Assembly (NCBI RefSeq): GCF_014202225.1
Contig: NZ_JACHGE010000009.1
Span: forward strand, 153,702-217,701
Length of the DNA: 64,000 nt
Direction of reading: 5' to 3'
Source of the DNA: Algibacter amylolyticus
GTDB taxonomy: Bacteria > Bacteroidota > Bacteroidia > Flavobacteriales > Flavobacteriaceae
Position numbers and translations under genes: made by a program. The notes beneath the pieces are model-generated. The model did not search any database, was not told the origin of the DNA, and was given only the letters and a program-made list of their open reading frames with translations. Positions 10,404 to 19,281 of this stretch are shown in pieces; within the stretch, counting starts at the first letter, position 1, and the number at the start of each line of letters is the position of its first letter.

Positions 10404-11228
10404 TTATAAATCTCGGTTTTTTAATAATCTATACGATAAAAAAACGAAAAGCGCTGTCCAACCCATTACAATGGCTAATTCGTACCAATGCACAGCGTAA
10501 TCATAAATAAGTTCTCCTTTGTTAGGAAATTTAGTCATGGCTATTCTTTGAAACGGTTGGTCTATTAAATTATACATAGATTTTAAAGGAAAGAAATCCT
10601 GAATATTACCAGCTAAAGCAACATCAAATTGCCAAGATAATAACCCAAACAGTATCCATTCTGTAATAAATAGAATGAATAAGAATGCTAATGCAAACGC
10701 CGACCGTTTTACCAACATACCTAAAAACAAACATAAACTAAAGAAACCTATGAGTTTTAATAGGTAAGCAAATAGAAACTCGATTTCACTAAAAATTATG
10801 GAAGCCTCGTTATAACTAGAATAATATAAGCCAATACAAAATGAAATTAAACCAATTATAAAGGTTGAAACCAATGAAAAGAATACAATAGTATAAAACT
10901 TAGAAAGTATAAATTCCTTTTTGCTTAATCCATCAATAAGGTTTTGTTTAATAGTTTTATTGCTGTACTCATTACCAATCATGCTCACTACCACAATAGC
11001 AAAAAAGAACTTAAATTGAGACGCGAAAAATGTTGTTAAGTGCCAAATAATAGGGAAGTTGAAAATACCTAGTTCACCTAATTCTAGCGTAAAAAAACCA
11101 AAAACATTAATTTTTAGGGATGATAGAAGTATCACGAAAAAGGGTAAAATAAAGGATACGAATATGAGTATTTTGCTCGTTCTATTTAGTAATAGCTTTT
11201 GTAATTCTAAATTTAAAAGTCGTAACAT
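10404..11228 (-). CDS. ABC-2 type transporter permease
   Basis: 274 residues with six hydrophobic segments: near 20-40, 60-85, 108-135, 150-172, 178-200 and 248-268. This is the layout of ABC-2 permeases (MLRLLNLELQKLLLNRTSK start, conserved cytoplasmic MIGNEYSNKTIKQNLIDG segment around 88-105 that contacts the ATPase). It starts 5 bases after the ATP-binding gene, and the two form an exporter. The substrate cannot be told from sequence; pairs like this are often general drug or bacteriocin-immunity exporters or simply uncharacterised. Confidence 0.85.
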   Translation of the reverse strand: MLRLLNLELQKLLLNRTSKILIFVSFILPFFVILLSSLKINVFGFFTLELGELGIFNFPIIWHLTTFFASQFKFFFAIVVVSMIGNEYSNKTIKQNLIDGLSKKEFILSKFYTIVFFSLVSTFIIGLISFCIGLYYSSYNEASIIFSEIEFLFAYLLKLIGFFSLCLFLGMLVKRSAFALAFLFILFITEWILFGLLSWQFDVALAGNIQDFFPLKSMYNLIDQPFQRIAMTKFPNKGELIYDYAVHWYELAIVMGWTALFVFLSYRLLKNRDL

Positions 11229-11233
11229 TAGGG

Positions 11234-12139
11234 TTAGTTTTGGTTGTTGTTATCGGTTAATTGTAAAAATTGTTCTTCTAAACTTTCCTTACGCTGTACT
11301 AAATGTGTTAGAATAATACCTTGGCTAAAAAGGTATTTGTTAAAATCTTCAGATTTCATAGGTTCATTTAAAAAGGCGGTAACTAGTTGGTCTTCCACTT
11401 TAATTTTTCCAAAAGAAGGATTGCTTTCTAACAATGTAATTAATTCGGTTTCTTTATTCGATTTAAGTTCAAAAAAGCCATGACTAGAAATCATTTCATC
11501 AACCCTACCAGAATACAGTTTTACACCTTTACGAAGTACTACAACATGCGAGCATACTTTTTCAACTTCATCTAACAAATGCGATGCTAATAATATAGTC
11601 GTGCCTTTAGCGGCTATTTGTTTTATTATTTTTCTAATTTGATGAATACCTTGCGGGTCTAAACCGTTGGTAGGTTCATCAAGAATTAATATTTCCGGAT
11701 CGTTTAATAGGGCAGAAGCTATGGCTAAACGTTGTTTCATACCTAAAGAATAGGTTTGGAACTTACTGTCTTTACGTTCTAAGAGCCCAACAACGTCTAG
11801 CTTTTCGTTTATTTTGCTAAGCGGAACATCTTTAATTTTACAAACCAATTTTAAGTTTTGTTCTGCCGTCATGTACGGATAAAAATTAGGGCGCTCAATA
11901 ATGGCACCTACTTTTTTTAAGGCATCATGAGTTGAGGTGTTTCCATCAAACCAATGGAAATCGCCTTCGGTTTTATTAACTACATTTAGCACAATGCCTA
12001 ATGTTGTAGATTTCCCGCTTCCGTTTGGCCCTAAAATGCCGTAAACATTACCTTTTTTAATGGTAAAGGATAAATTTTTTACTGCTGTTAAGTACCCGAA
12101 TTTTTTGGTAAGGTTGTTAATTGAAAGTATAGTATCCAA
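11234..12139 (-). CDS. ABC transporter ATP-binding protein
   Basis: About 301 residues. Visible motifs are Walker A GPNGSGKST, the signature SLGMKQR, Walker B LILDEPTNGLDP and the H-loop LLASH, which define an ABC ATPase of the ABC-2 exporter class. No ATG lies near the N-terminus. Two in-frame TTG codons are possible, at 12160 and at 12139; I prefer 12139 because it gives a start (MDTILSINNLTKKFG) right before the conserved first strand, as in related flavobacterial proteins. It powers the permease encoded just downstream at 10404-11228. The start is uncertain; the function is not. Confidence 0.88.
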   Translation of the reverse strand: MDTILSINNLTKKFGYLTAVKNLSFTIKKGNVYGILGPNGSGKSTTLGIVLNVVNKTEGDFHWFDGNTSTHDALKKVGAIIERPNFYPYMTAEQNLKLVCKIKDVPLSKINEKLDVVGLLERKDSKFQTYSLGMKQRLAIASALLNDPEILILDEPTNGLDPQGIHQIRKIIKQIAAKGTTILLASHLLDEVEKVCSHVVVLRKGVKLYSGRVDEMISSHGFFELKSNKETELITLLESNPSFGKIKVEDQLVTAFLNEPMKSEDFNKYLFSQGIILTHLVQRKESLEEQFLQLTDNNNQN

Positions 12140-12264
12140 ACTAAAAGTTTTTTGGGCCAACCTAAAAAGTTAGCTGTGGTTTGTTATTTTAGTACGACGA
12201 ATGTATGCCGTTTTTGTTACACCCATATCAATAAAAACATTAAATTTGAATAAGTAAGATACCT

Positions 12265-13356
12265 ATGCAAGATTTAAAAATATCAAAGAAGAAGCCATCA
12301 TTTCCTATAACGCCTAAGTTACACGAGTATTTAAGCGAATACAACAGAAATATAAAAATCCCTATTTTTTATGATGATTTGTTGCGTTTTCAAGGTTCTA
12401 TTGTGGTTTATGATAAAGATGATAACGATACGTTATGGATTCGGGTGTATTATAACGATTATGAACGTGAGGAAATTGATGCTGCCTTAAAAAAGGTATA
12501 TACCATATTTCATTCTGATGGTAACGATAGTGTTTTGCCGTTTTTAAATGTTGATGCTATTGATTTTTGCACCTTTGGAAACTCCAAACCATTTAGAATA
12601 AAAGTTAGAAATATTTTGAATGATAATTACACGTATTTTTATGTTAAAACAGCCGATTCTTCTAGGATTTATGGTTTAGAGCTAGAACATATGTTATCGC
12701 CTTACAACCTAAATTATTTGGTGTATAAGAATACATTAATTGAAGAACATATTGCAGGTATTCCTGGAGATGAGTTTATAAAGAATTTTTTACCAAAATG
12801 CGATAAATCTGAAAAATCTCAAATAGCCAAAGAGTTTGTTAAGTTTAACGAACGTTGTATGATTAGGCTTTTAGGCGATATGCGATCGTACAATTATGTT
12901 ATTGTACCAACTCACGATTTTGATCATGTGGTGTATAAAATAAGAGCTATAGATTTCGATCAGCAGTCTTATGAGGGGAAGTTTAATATTTACAGACCGC
13001 AATTTTTTAAAGAAAACTATGAGATGGTGCAATTGGTTTCCAACAGCATGCAAAAACTGTCTATAAACCAATATAAAACTGAGGAGCGCTCTATACTAGT
13101 AAAACGCTTAAAAAGTTTTCATGATCGTATAGATGTATTATTAGATTGTATGGGGGAAGATGCCATTTCAACGGTTGATAATATCGATTTATTAAAATAT
13201 AAGATATTTGAATACACGCAAGACGTTAACTTTAAACGTTGCGAAAATATGGGCCAAATTCTAAAATACTCATTGGAGTTTTTAACCCGAAATTACGAAA
13301 ATGTAAATATTGAGAATTTAAGAGAGCAACGAAATACTAATTCCAGTTTTCGTTAA
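12265..13356 (+). CDS. Conserved hypothetical protein with kinase-like motifs
   Basis: 363 residues, no signal peptide or membrane segment. I do not recognise the family by name. A protein-kinase or APH-like fold is suggested by a possible beta-3 lysine (YFYVKTAD, K128), a following acidic helix (GLELEHM), a catalytic-loop-like GDMRSYN at 204-210 and a metal-binding-like AIDFDQQ at 228-234. The order and spacing suit small-molecule kinases and related pseudokinases, but the usual HxD is not present, so catalysis is uncertain. It is transcribed divergently from the ABC genes, and its last 20 bases overlap the convergent gene 13337-13849. Confidence 0.75.
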   Translation: MQDLKISKKKPSFPITPKLHEYLSEYNRNIKIPIFYDDLLRFQGSIVVYDKDDNDTLWIRVYYNDYEREEIDAALKKVYTIFHSDGNDSVLPFLNVDAIDFCTFGNSKPFRIKVRNILNDNYTYFYVKTADSSRIYGLELEHMLSPYNLNYLVYKNTLIEEHIAGIPGDEFIKNFLPKCDKSEKSQIAKEFVKFNERCMIRLLGDMRSYNYVIVPTHDFDHVVYKIRAIDFDQQSYEGKFNIYRPQFFKENYEMVQLVSNSMQKLSINQYKTEERSILVKRLKSFHDRIDVLLDCMGEDAISTVDNIDLLKYKIFEYTQDVNFKRCENMGQILKYSLEFLTRNYENVNIENLREQRNTNSSFR

Positions 13357-13849
13357 AATCTAGGTTGTCATAATCATCTAAATCAATCTCGTCGTTAAAC
13401 TCGTTATACGGATCGTCTTCGTCTGCTTCAAACACTTTTTCTGGGGCAGTATCAGGTACTTGACCTTGCACAAACATAAGGTTAGGGTAATCGTTGCCTT
13501 CGGTTTCTTCAACAATTTCAGCAAGTTCAACATAAAATGTCCACATGCTCATAAAGTCGTAAACGTATATTAGTTTTGTTTGTGCTTCATGAACCACACT
13601 ATCTAAAGATGTTTCGTTCATTAATCGCGCAGAACCATCATCACTTAAATCAAATAAAGAAATTTCTTCACCTTGTTCCCAAATATCGTTACTTAAATAA
13701 AACGAAGCCATTTCACTTCCATCAAACCCAAAAGATTGTGTAACTATATTGTGTAAATCTTCAAGGGTATCTGTTTCACGAATTTCTAAATCGCGAAAAA
13801 TATCCTCTTCTGTATCATTATCTAAAATAACTCTAAATCTATAAATCAT
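13337..13849 (-). CDS. Plasmid pRiA4b ORF-3-like family protein
   Basis: 170 residues from the ATG at 13849 (MIYRFRVILDN); an upstream in-frame start at 13858 adds only MLA. The N-terminal half has the pRiA4b ORF-3-like fold pattern: a beta strand YRFRVIL, then ETDTLEDLHNIVTQSFGFD, then FYLSNDIW and IYVYDFMSMWTFYVEL. The last 40 residues are very acidic (DEDDPYNEFNDEIDLDD) and probably disordered. Function is unknown; the family occurs on plasmids and in many chromosomes. The 3' end overlaps the convergent upstream gene by 20 bases. Confidence 0.8.
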   Translation of the reverse strand: MIYRFRVILDNDTEEDIFRDLEIRETDTLEDLHNIVTQSFGFDGSEMASFYLSNDIWEQGEEISLFDLSDDGSARLMNETSLDSVVHEAQTKLIYVYDFMSMWTFYVELAEIVEETEGNDYPNLMFVQGQVPDTAPEKVFEADEDDPYNEFNDEIDLDDYDNLDFNENWN

Positions 13850-13906
13850 GGCAAGCAAATTATGCTACAAAGGTAGCTTTTTTTTAAATTATTATAAAAG
13901 AATTCC

Positions 13907-13922
13907 ACGAGTCTAAACTCGT
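13907..13922. repeat. Small hairpin ACGAGT-CTAA-ACTCGT
   Basis: Perfect 6-base inverted repeat with a four-base loop, in the 129-base gap between the ctaA stop and the start of the pRiA4b-like gene. It lies next to a second hairpin at 13942-13961. It could be part of a processing or terminator region; function not established. Confidence 0.5.
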
Positions 13923-13941
13923 AGTATCCGTTAAAATTGTC

Positions 13942-13961
13942 ATTCCCGTGAAAACGGGAAT
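13942..13961. terminator. Hairpin ATTCCCGT-GAAA-ACGGGAAT after ctaA
   Basis: Perfect 8-base stem closed by a GAAA (GNRA) tetraloop, 18 bases past the stop of ctaA (minus strand). Elements of the form ATTCCCGn-GAAA-nCGGGAAT are common REP-like intergenic hairpins in bacteria. There is no long T-run directly after it on the minus strand, so it may be a mobile REP-like hairpin or an mRNA 3' stabiliser rather than a strict intrinsic terminator. Confidence 0.5.
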
Positions 13962-13978
13962 CTTAATAAAGTTATTCT

Positions 13979-14992
13979 TTACTTACTAAATCTATGAAGC
14001 GTAAATGTCATGGCGCTTAACAGAAAAAAGGCTCCTATTTGATGGGCAACACCTAACCAGAGCGGAACAGCGTATATTATGGTTAAAACACCCAGCAAAA
14101 ATTGAACTCCTACTAGAACTAACAAGGTATTTATACCTTTACTTTGTAGTGTGGTAAGCGTTAATTTGCGCGATTTAAACCATAATACTAAAATAGAAAT
14201 AACAACTAAATACGCTAAAGTTCTGTGAACAAATTGAATACCGCTTGGGTTTTCAATAAAGTTCTTGTAAAAAGGGTCAAGAACGTACACGGTATGATGT
14301 ATCAACTTATTATCATTCATTAAAGGCCAGTGGTTATGCAGTAAACCGGCTTTTAAACCAGCTACAAACGCACCATAAATAATTTGAATGATAAGCATGA
14401 TATAACTGACTATTATTAGTTTTCGAAAGGACTTATTAATTGTTTTTCTATTCGGAAAATATAGGTCTAAGGCTACCCAAAGTGTAGCTGCAAAGGTTAG
14501 GAATGCTGTTGTTAAATGTGCTGCCAAACGAAAATGACTCACATCTGGCATATCTACCAAACCACTTTTTACCATATACCAACCTAAAAAACCTTGAAAG
14601 CCTCCAAGTATTAATAATACAACACATTTTTTTATAGTGCTTTTGTTAAGTTGTTTAGTCGCTAAAAAGTATAAAAACGGAATAATGAATACTAGGCCAA
14701 TAACTCGACCAATAAGTCTATGTAACCATTCCCAGAAATAAATACTTTTAAAATCCTCTATGGTAAAATGCGAATGTAATTTTTGGAACTCGGGATATTG
14801 CTGATATAAATTAAAAGCTTCTTCCCACTCGGCATTATTTAATGGCGGAATGGTGCCCGTTATTAATTTGTAATTTGAAATGGATAAGCCAGAATCAGTA
14901 AGTCTAGTTATACCACCAACAACTACCATAATAAAAATTAATACACACCCGGTAAGCAACCAATAGATTACTTTTTTGTTGTCTTTTTTCAT
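13979..14992 (-). CDS. ctaA: Heme A synthase, COX15/CtaA family
   Basis: 337 residues with about eight transmembrane helices. It converts heme O to heme A for cytochrome c oxidase in the cytoplasmic membrane. Family signatures are VVVGGITRLTDSGLSI near the N-terminus, WEWLHRLIGR with a heme-binding histidine around residue 90, HFRLAAHLTTA, IQFVHRTLAYL and the C-terminal VAHQIGAFFLL. The duplicated four-helix halves, each with paired histidines, are visible. It starts 1 base after the end of the GNAT gene, so it is the last gene of the run tsaC-cca-GNAT-ctaA. Confidence 0.92.
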   Translation of the reverse strand: MKKDNKKVIYWLLTGCVLIFIMVVVGGITRLTDSGLSISNYKLITGTIPPLNNAEWEEAFNLYQQYPEFQKLHSHFTIEDFKSIYFWEWLHRLIGRVIGLVFIIPFLYFLATKQLNKSTIKKCVVLLILGGFQGFLGWYMVKSGLVDMPDVSHFRLAAHLTTAFLTFAATLWVALDLYFPNRKTINKSFRKLIIVSYIMLIIQIIYGAFVAGLKAGLLHNHWPLMNDNKLIHHTVYVLDPFYKNFIENPSGIQFVHRTLAYLVVISILVLWFKSRKLTLTTLQSKGINTLLVLVGVQFLLGVLTIIYAVPLWLGVAHQIGAFFLLSAMTFTLHRFSK

Positions 14993-14993
14993 A

Positions 14994-15443
14994 TTAAATT
15001 AATGCTTTATTAAAACATATACTATTTTCAATAGTTGCATATTGTCCGTAGTTAGGTATAACTTGATACTTATTTTTTTTATAAAACTGCACAGCTTCTA
15101 TTTGTCTTTTTCCTGTTTCTAGAATGCATTTTTTATATCCTAATTCTTTTGCCCAATCCTCTAAACCTTTTAAAATTTTAGTAGCAAGACCTAAGTTTCT
15201 GGTTTCTGGCCTTGTAAACATGCGTTTAACTTCTACAGTATTTCTGTCAACCGCTTTAAAAGCACCACAACCTACTGGCTTGTTGTCTATATAGGCTACA
15301 ATAGTGTTTTTAAGAGCGTCTATACTGTTGTATTGATGGTAAAAATCATGCTCATCGCCATCAACTATAGTTAAATATGCATCTAGTTGAGATACCAAAT
15401 CTTTAAAGTCCTTGTTCTCTGAATCTGTTTTAACTAAATGCAT
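14994..15443 (-). CDS. GNAT family N-acetyltransferase
   Basis: 149 residues, a single GNAT domain. The acetyl-CoA binding motif is seen in RPETRNLGLATKIL (R/Q-x-x-G-x-G/A type, around residues 78-91), preceded by the strand VEVKRMFT and followed by CILETGKRQIEAVQFYKK. Substrate unknown; single-domain proteins of this type acetylate small amines or protein N-termini. It is embedded between cca and ctaA with gaps of 30 bases and 1 base, probably co-transcribed. Confidence 0.85.
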   Translation of the reverse strand: MHLVKTDSENKDFKDLVSQLDAYLTIVDGDEHDFYHQYNSIDALKNTIVAYIDNKPVGCGAFKAVDRNTVEVKRMFTRPETRNLGLATKILKGLEDWAKELGYKKCILETGKRQIEAVQFYKKNKYQVIPNYGQYATIENSICFNKALI

Positions 15444-15473
15444 GCAACTGTTTTTATTTTAGCGCTGTGTGTT

Positions 15474-16904
15474 TTATATATTTTTTGTATTTGCCACTTG
15501 CAATCCTAAACGTTTTCCTTCCTTTAGCATTAATTGAAATGCCGCTTCATAGTCGTTCGGGATAGTACCTTCTAGTATAGCTTCTTTAATACTTTCTTTT
15601 ATTAAACCAATTTCGCGAGAAGGTTTAAGGTTAAATGTTTTAATAATTTCTTCACCAGATATTGGCGGTTGAAAATTTCTAACATGATCGCGAGCTTCTA
15701 CTTCAATAATTTTTTCACGAACAGTTTTAAAATTGTTATGGTATTTGTTGAATTTTTTAGGATTCTTAGTTGTTATATCTGCTTCACATAGCGTCATTAA
15801 ATCTTCAACATAATCGCCTGCATCAAAAACCAAACGACGCACTGCCGAATCTGTAGCCGTATCATCGGCCAAAACGATAGGACGAGAGCTCATAAATACC
15901 ATTTTCTGAACAAACTTCATTTTATCATTTAATGGCATTTTTAGTCTTTTAAACAAATGATAAACCATTTTTGAGCCTTCAAATTCATGTCCATGAAAGG
16001 TCCATCCTACTTTTTTACTAAACTTTTTGGTTGGCGCTTTTCCTATATCGTGCAATAAGGCTGCCCAACGTAACCAAAGATTATCGGTGTTTTCGCAAAT
16101 GTTATCGACTACCTCTAGGGTATGATAAAAATTGTCTTTATGGCGTTGCCCTTCAACCTCGTCAATACCTTTTAGGGCTGTTAATTCTGGTAGGATGTGT
16201 TTTAATAACCCTGTTTTTTCTAGTAATAAAAATCCTTTTGATGGTTTTTTGCTTTCAAGAATTTTATGAAGCTCGGTAACTATACGCTCGTTAGTAATTA
16301 TTTTTATACGAGCGCTATTATTAGTTATAGCTTCCAGCGATTTTGCTTCTATAATAAAATCTAGTTGCGTAGCAAACCTAATGGCGCGTAACATACGTAA
16401 CGGGTCGTCACTATAAGTTATATTTGGGTTTAAAGGTGTTTTAATGATTTTATTTTCTAAATCATTTACACCATTAAAGGGGTCTAATAAATCTCCAAAA
16501 GCATCTTCGTTTAAATTTAGTGCTAGTGCGTTTATAGTGAAATCTCTTCGGTTTTGATCGTCTTCTAAAGAGCCATTTTCAACAGAGGGGTTTCTACTAT
16601 CTTCTGTATAAGATTCTTTTCTTGCACCAACAAATTCAATTTCAATATCATCATGCCTTAGCATAGCCGTACCATAAGTTTTAAAAACTTGTACTTTGGT
16701 TTTAGTAGGTAGATTTTTAGCAACTTGTTTAGCTAATTGAATGCCATCTCCAATAGCAACAATGTCTATGTCTTTAGCATCACCACGTTTTAAGAGAAAA
16801 TCGCGAACAAAGCCACCTATTACAAAAGATTCTAGTTGAAGTTCTTTTGCCGATTTTGATATGATTTTAAATATGTTATGCTGAAGTGCTTCTTTGTAAT
16901 TCAT
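15474..16904 (-). CDS. cca: CCA tRNA nucleotidyltransferase with HD domain
   Basis: 476 residues. The N-terminal class II nucleotidyltransferase head has VIGGFVRDFLL and DIDIVAIG, with the metal-binding aspartates. The motif RRDFTINALALNL and the RNA-binding stretch DPLRMLRAIRFATQL follow. The middle contains an HD phosphohydrolase domain (LLHDIGKA, FHGHEFEGSKM). The protein adds or repairs the CCA end of tRNAs. The tRNA genes in this window carry no encoded CCA, so the activity is needed. Upstream neighbour tsaC also acts on tRNA; the two lie 16 bases apart. Confidence 0.93.
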   Translation of the reverse strand: MNYKEALQHNIFKIISKSAKELQLESFVIGGFVRDFLLKRGDAKDIDIVAIGDGIQLAKQVAKNLPTKTKVQVFKTYGTAMLRHDDIEIEFVGARKESYTEDSRNPSVENGSLEDDQNRRDFTINALALNLNEDAFGDLLDPFNGVNDLENKIIKTPLNPNITYSDDPLRMLRAIRFATQLDFIIEAKSLEAITNNSARIKIITNERIVTELHKILESKKPSKGFLLLEKTGLLKHILPELTALKGIDEVEGQRHKDNFYHTLEVVDNICENTDNLWLRWAALLHDIGKAPTKKFSKKVGWTFHGHEFEGSKMVYHLFKRLKMPLNDKMKFVQKMVFMSSRPIVLADDTATDSAVRRLVFDAGDYVEDLMTLCEADITTKNPKKFNKYHNNFKTVREKIIEVEARDHVRNFQPPISGEEIIKTFNLKPSREIGLIKESIKEAILEGTIPNDYEAAFQLMLKEGKRLGLQVANTKNI

Positions 16905-16920
16905 GGTTATATTTGAGCGT

Positions 16921-17481
16921 TTACTCTCGAATAATTTTTACAACATTGCTGTTACTAATCTTTATAATTGATGAGGGTTTATTGCAAATTTTTTCGTGCT
17001 GCAAATTTACTACATAATCAACACCTTTTAAAATCTCATCGCTTATTTCTTTAAACGATTTTGGAGTTGGCGCACCACTAATATTGGCCGAGGTAGAAAC
17101 TAGTGGTCCATTTAGTTTTCGCGACACCCAATAGCAGAAATCATCAGCGGGAATTCTTATAGCAATACTGCCATCATCAGCAATTAAATTATGTGCTAAA
17201 TTTTTGGCATCGTCATAAATAATAGTAGTTGGTTTCTCTGCAATATCAATTATATTTAAGGCTGTATCGGGTACGACTTTAACAAATTGTTTTAGCATTC
17301 TATCATCGGCCACAAGACATATAAGTGCTTTAGAATCTATGCGATTTTTTAAATTATAGACCTTTTTAACGGCTTCCGGGTTGGTGGCATCGCAACCAAT
17401 TCCCCAAACCGTATCTGTGGGGTAGAGGATAATGCCGCCGTTTTTTAGGATTTGTAGTGTTTTATTGATTTCGTTTTGCAT
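16921..17481 (-). CDS. tsaC: L-threonylcarbamoyladenylate synthase (YrdC/Sua5 family)
   Basis: 186 residues, the YrdC domain alone without the C-terminal Sua5 extension. Key motifs are GIILYPTDTVWGIGCDA at residues 14-30, NRIDSKALICLV and the substrate-pocket SIAIRIPADDF and LVSTSANISG. The enzyme makes threonylcarbamoyl-AMP from threonine, bicarbonate and ATP for the t6A37 modification of ANN-decoding tRNAs. First gene of the minus-strand run that continues with cca; its promoter must lie in the 81-base gap shared with the divergent glycan locus. Confidence 0.93.
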   Translation of the reverse strand: MQNEINKTLQILKNGGIILYPTDTVWGIGCDATNPEAVKKVYNLKNRIDSKALICLVADDRMLKQFVKVVPDTALNIIDIAEKPTTIIYDDAKNLAHNLIADDGSIAIRIPADDFCYWVSRKLNGPLVSTSANISGAPTPKSFKEISDEILKGVDYVVNLQHEKICNKPSSIIKISNSNVVKIIRE

Positions 17482-17534
17482 ATATATTGTTATAATTCAG
17501 CAAAACTAATAATAACGCTTTAAATGTAAAGATT

Positions 17535-17542
17535 TATATTTG
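17535..17542 (+). promoter_or_regulatory. -7 promoter box TATATTTG for glycan genes
   Basis: Exact match to the Bacteroidota -7 consensus TAnnTTTG, 20 bases before the ATG at 17563. A clear -33 TTG is not seen at the usual distance, so the element is a partial match. Confidence 0.5.
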
Positions 17543-17562
17543 TGTTAAATTATAGTTAATAT

Positions 17563-18639
17563 ATGATAAATGTCTCAAAGTCTTTTTTACCTAATCAAGA
17601 AGAATATCAAGCACACCTAAAGAAGTCATGGGATAAAATTTGGATTACTAATAGAGGAGAATTAGTGAAGTCTTTGGAGCTTCAGGTAAAAAATAAATTT
17701 AATATTACGAATATGATTGCTACTACAAATGGTACGTTACCATTGCAGATAGCAATAAAAGCATTACAATTAAAAGAAGAAATAATTACAACCCCTTTTA
17801 GCTATATTGCTACAGCTTCAAGTATTGTTTGGGAAGGTTGTACACCTGTTTTTGTAGACATTGATAAAGAAACCTTTAATATTGATCCTTCTAAAATTGA
17901 AGCTCACATTACTAGTAATACTACTGGTATTGTTGCAACGCATGTTTTTGGAAACCCCTGTAATATAACCGCTATTAAAGCTATTGCCGATAAATATAAT
18001 CTTAAAGTTATTTATGATGCCGCACATGCTTTTGGTGTTGAATATAAAAAACAATCTATATTTGAATATGGGGATGTAAGTACTTGTAGTTTTCATGCTA
18101 CTAAAATTTTTCATACAGGTGAAGGTGGAGCAATGTTTTCTAAAAATAAAGAGTTGCATGATACTTTGTATTATCATCATAATTTTGGGCATGATGGTCC
18201 TGAAAAATTTCATGGTTTGGGTATTAATGCCAAAATGAGTGAATTTCAGGCAGCCATGGGATTAACCATATTACCTTATTTTGATGATATTTTTTATAGA
18301 CGAAAGCTTTTGTACGATAGATATTTGAATCATTTAGAAGATAATAAAGATTTGGTTTTTCAAAAAATTAAAAAAAATGTACTTTATAATTATGCGTATA
18401 TGCCTGTAGTTTTTAAAAATGAAAAACAATTATATGAGGTTAAGAAAGCCCTAAATGAAAAAGATATACATCCAAGGCGGTATTTTTATCCAGCATTAAA
18501 TACAGTTGATTATTTAGGTGGGCAAAACATGCCTATTGCGGAAAATATAGCTAAGCGTATATTATGTTTGCCTTTATATTTTGATTTAACAGAAGATCAA
18601 GTGGATGCTATTAGCTTAATTATTAATAAAACAATCTAA
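17563..18639 (+). CDS. DegT/DnrJ/EryC1/StrS family sugar aminotransferase
   Basis: 358 residues. PLP-dependent fold type I enzymes of this family transfer an amino group to a keto group of an NDP-sugar. The internal aldimine lysine lies in CSFHATKIFHTGEGGAM (about residues 183-199). Other family signs are TNGTLPLQIAIKAL, TPFSYIATASSIVWEG and IYDAAHAFG. The protein is directly joined (stop at 18639, next ATG at 18640) to a NeuD/PglD-like acyltransferase, an arrangement that suggests synthesis of an N-acylated amino sugar for the surface glycan. The exact sugar (for example 3- or 4-amino-6-deoxyhexose) cannot be read from sequence. Confidence 0.88.
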   Translation: MINVSKSFLPNQEEYQAHLKKSWDKIWITNRGELVKSLELQVKNKFNITNMIATTNGTLPLQIAIKALQLKEEIITTPFSYIATASSIVWEGCTPVFVDIDKETFNIDPSKIEAHITSNTTGIVATHVFGNPCNITAIKAIADKYNLKVIYDAAHAFGVEYKKQSIFEYGDVSTCSFHATKIFHTGEGGAMFSKNKELHDTLYYHHNFGHDGPEKFHGLGINAKMSEFQAAMGLTILPYFDDIFYRRKLLYDRYLNHLEDNKDLVFQKIKKNVLYNYAYMPVVFKNEKQLYEVKKALNEKDIHPRRYFYPALNTVDYLGGQNMPIAENIAKRILCLPLYFDLTEDQVDAISLIINKTI

Positions 18640-19278
18640 ATGAAACCAACTATATATTTAATTGGTGTTGGATATTATACGGAAGTTATAATAGAATTGG
18701 CTAGAGATTGTGGTTATCAAGTGGCAGGGTTATATCATTATAATGAGGATCGTGTTGGAGAAATAGTTCTAGGTGTAAAAATTATAGATACCACTAAAGC
18801 GCTTTTTAGTGGTAATATAAAAGGTAAAAAATTTGGCGTTTCTGTAGGAGAAAACAATACTAGAGAGTCAATTTCAAAAACAATAAGGAGCCTTGGAGGG
18901 GAAACACCTAATTTGATACATCCAAAAGCAGTTCTAAGTCCATCTGTAGAAATTGGTGTTGGATGTTTTATACACGCCATGGCTATTTTGCATACAGCAA
19001 CTAAAATTGGTGATGATTGTATTGTGAGTTCTGGCTCTATGTTAGGACATCATGCTAGTTTGGGTAATGTTTGCTTTATGGCACCTTTTTCCTTAGTTGG
19101 TGCTTATAGTACCATTGGTGAGCGTGTTTTATTTGGATTAAATTCTTTAATTCTACCTAATAAGTTAACACTTGGTAACGATTGTATTGTTGGTGCTAAA
19201 GCAAACGTTACCAAATCATTTGATGCTAAAACTACCTTAATAGGTAGTCCAGCAAAACCGTTAAAATCTAAAAAGTAA
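18640..19278 (+). CDS. NeuD/PglD-type sugar O/N-acyltransferase
   Basis: 212 residues: an N-terminal Rossmann-like PglD domain (TIYLIGVGYYTEVIIELARD) and a C-terminal left-handed beta helix of hexapeptide repeats (SVEIGVGCFIHAMAIL, TKIGDDCIVSSGSML, LGNVCFMAPFSLV). The likely catalytic histidine is in MLGHHASLG. Enzymes of this type acetylate amino sugars such as those of sialic or bacillosamine pathways. It begins one base after the aminotransferase stop, so the pair is translated together. Confidence 0.87.
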   Translation: MKPTIYLIGVGYYTEVIIELARDCGYQVAGLYHYNEDRVGEIVLGVKIIDTTKALFSGNIKGKKFGVSVGENNTRESISKTIRSLGGETPNLIHPKAVLSPSVEIGVGCFIHAMAILHTATKIGDDCIVSSGSMLGHHASLGNVCFMAPFSLVGAYSTIGERVLFGLNSLILPNKLTLGNDCIVGAKANVTKSFDAKTTLIGSPAKPLKSKK

Positions 19279-19281
19279 AAT

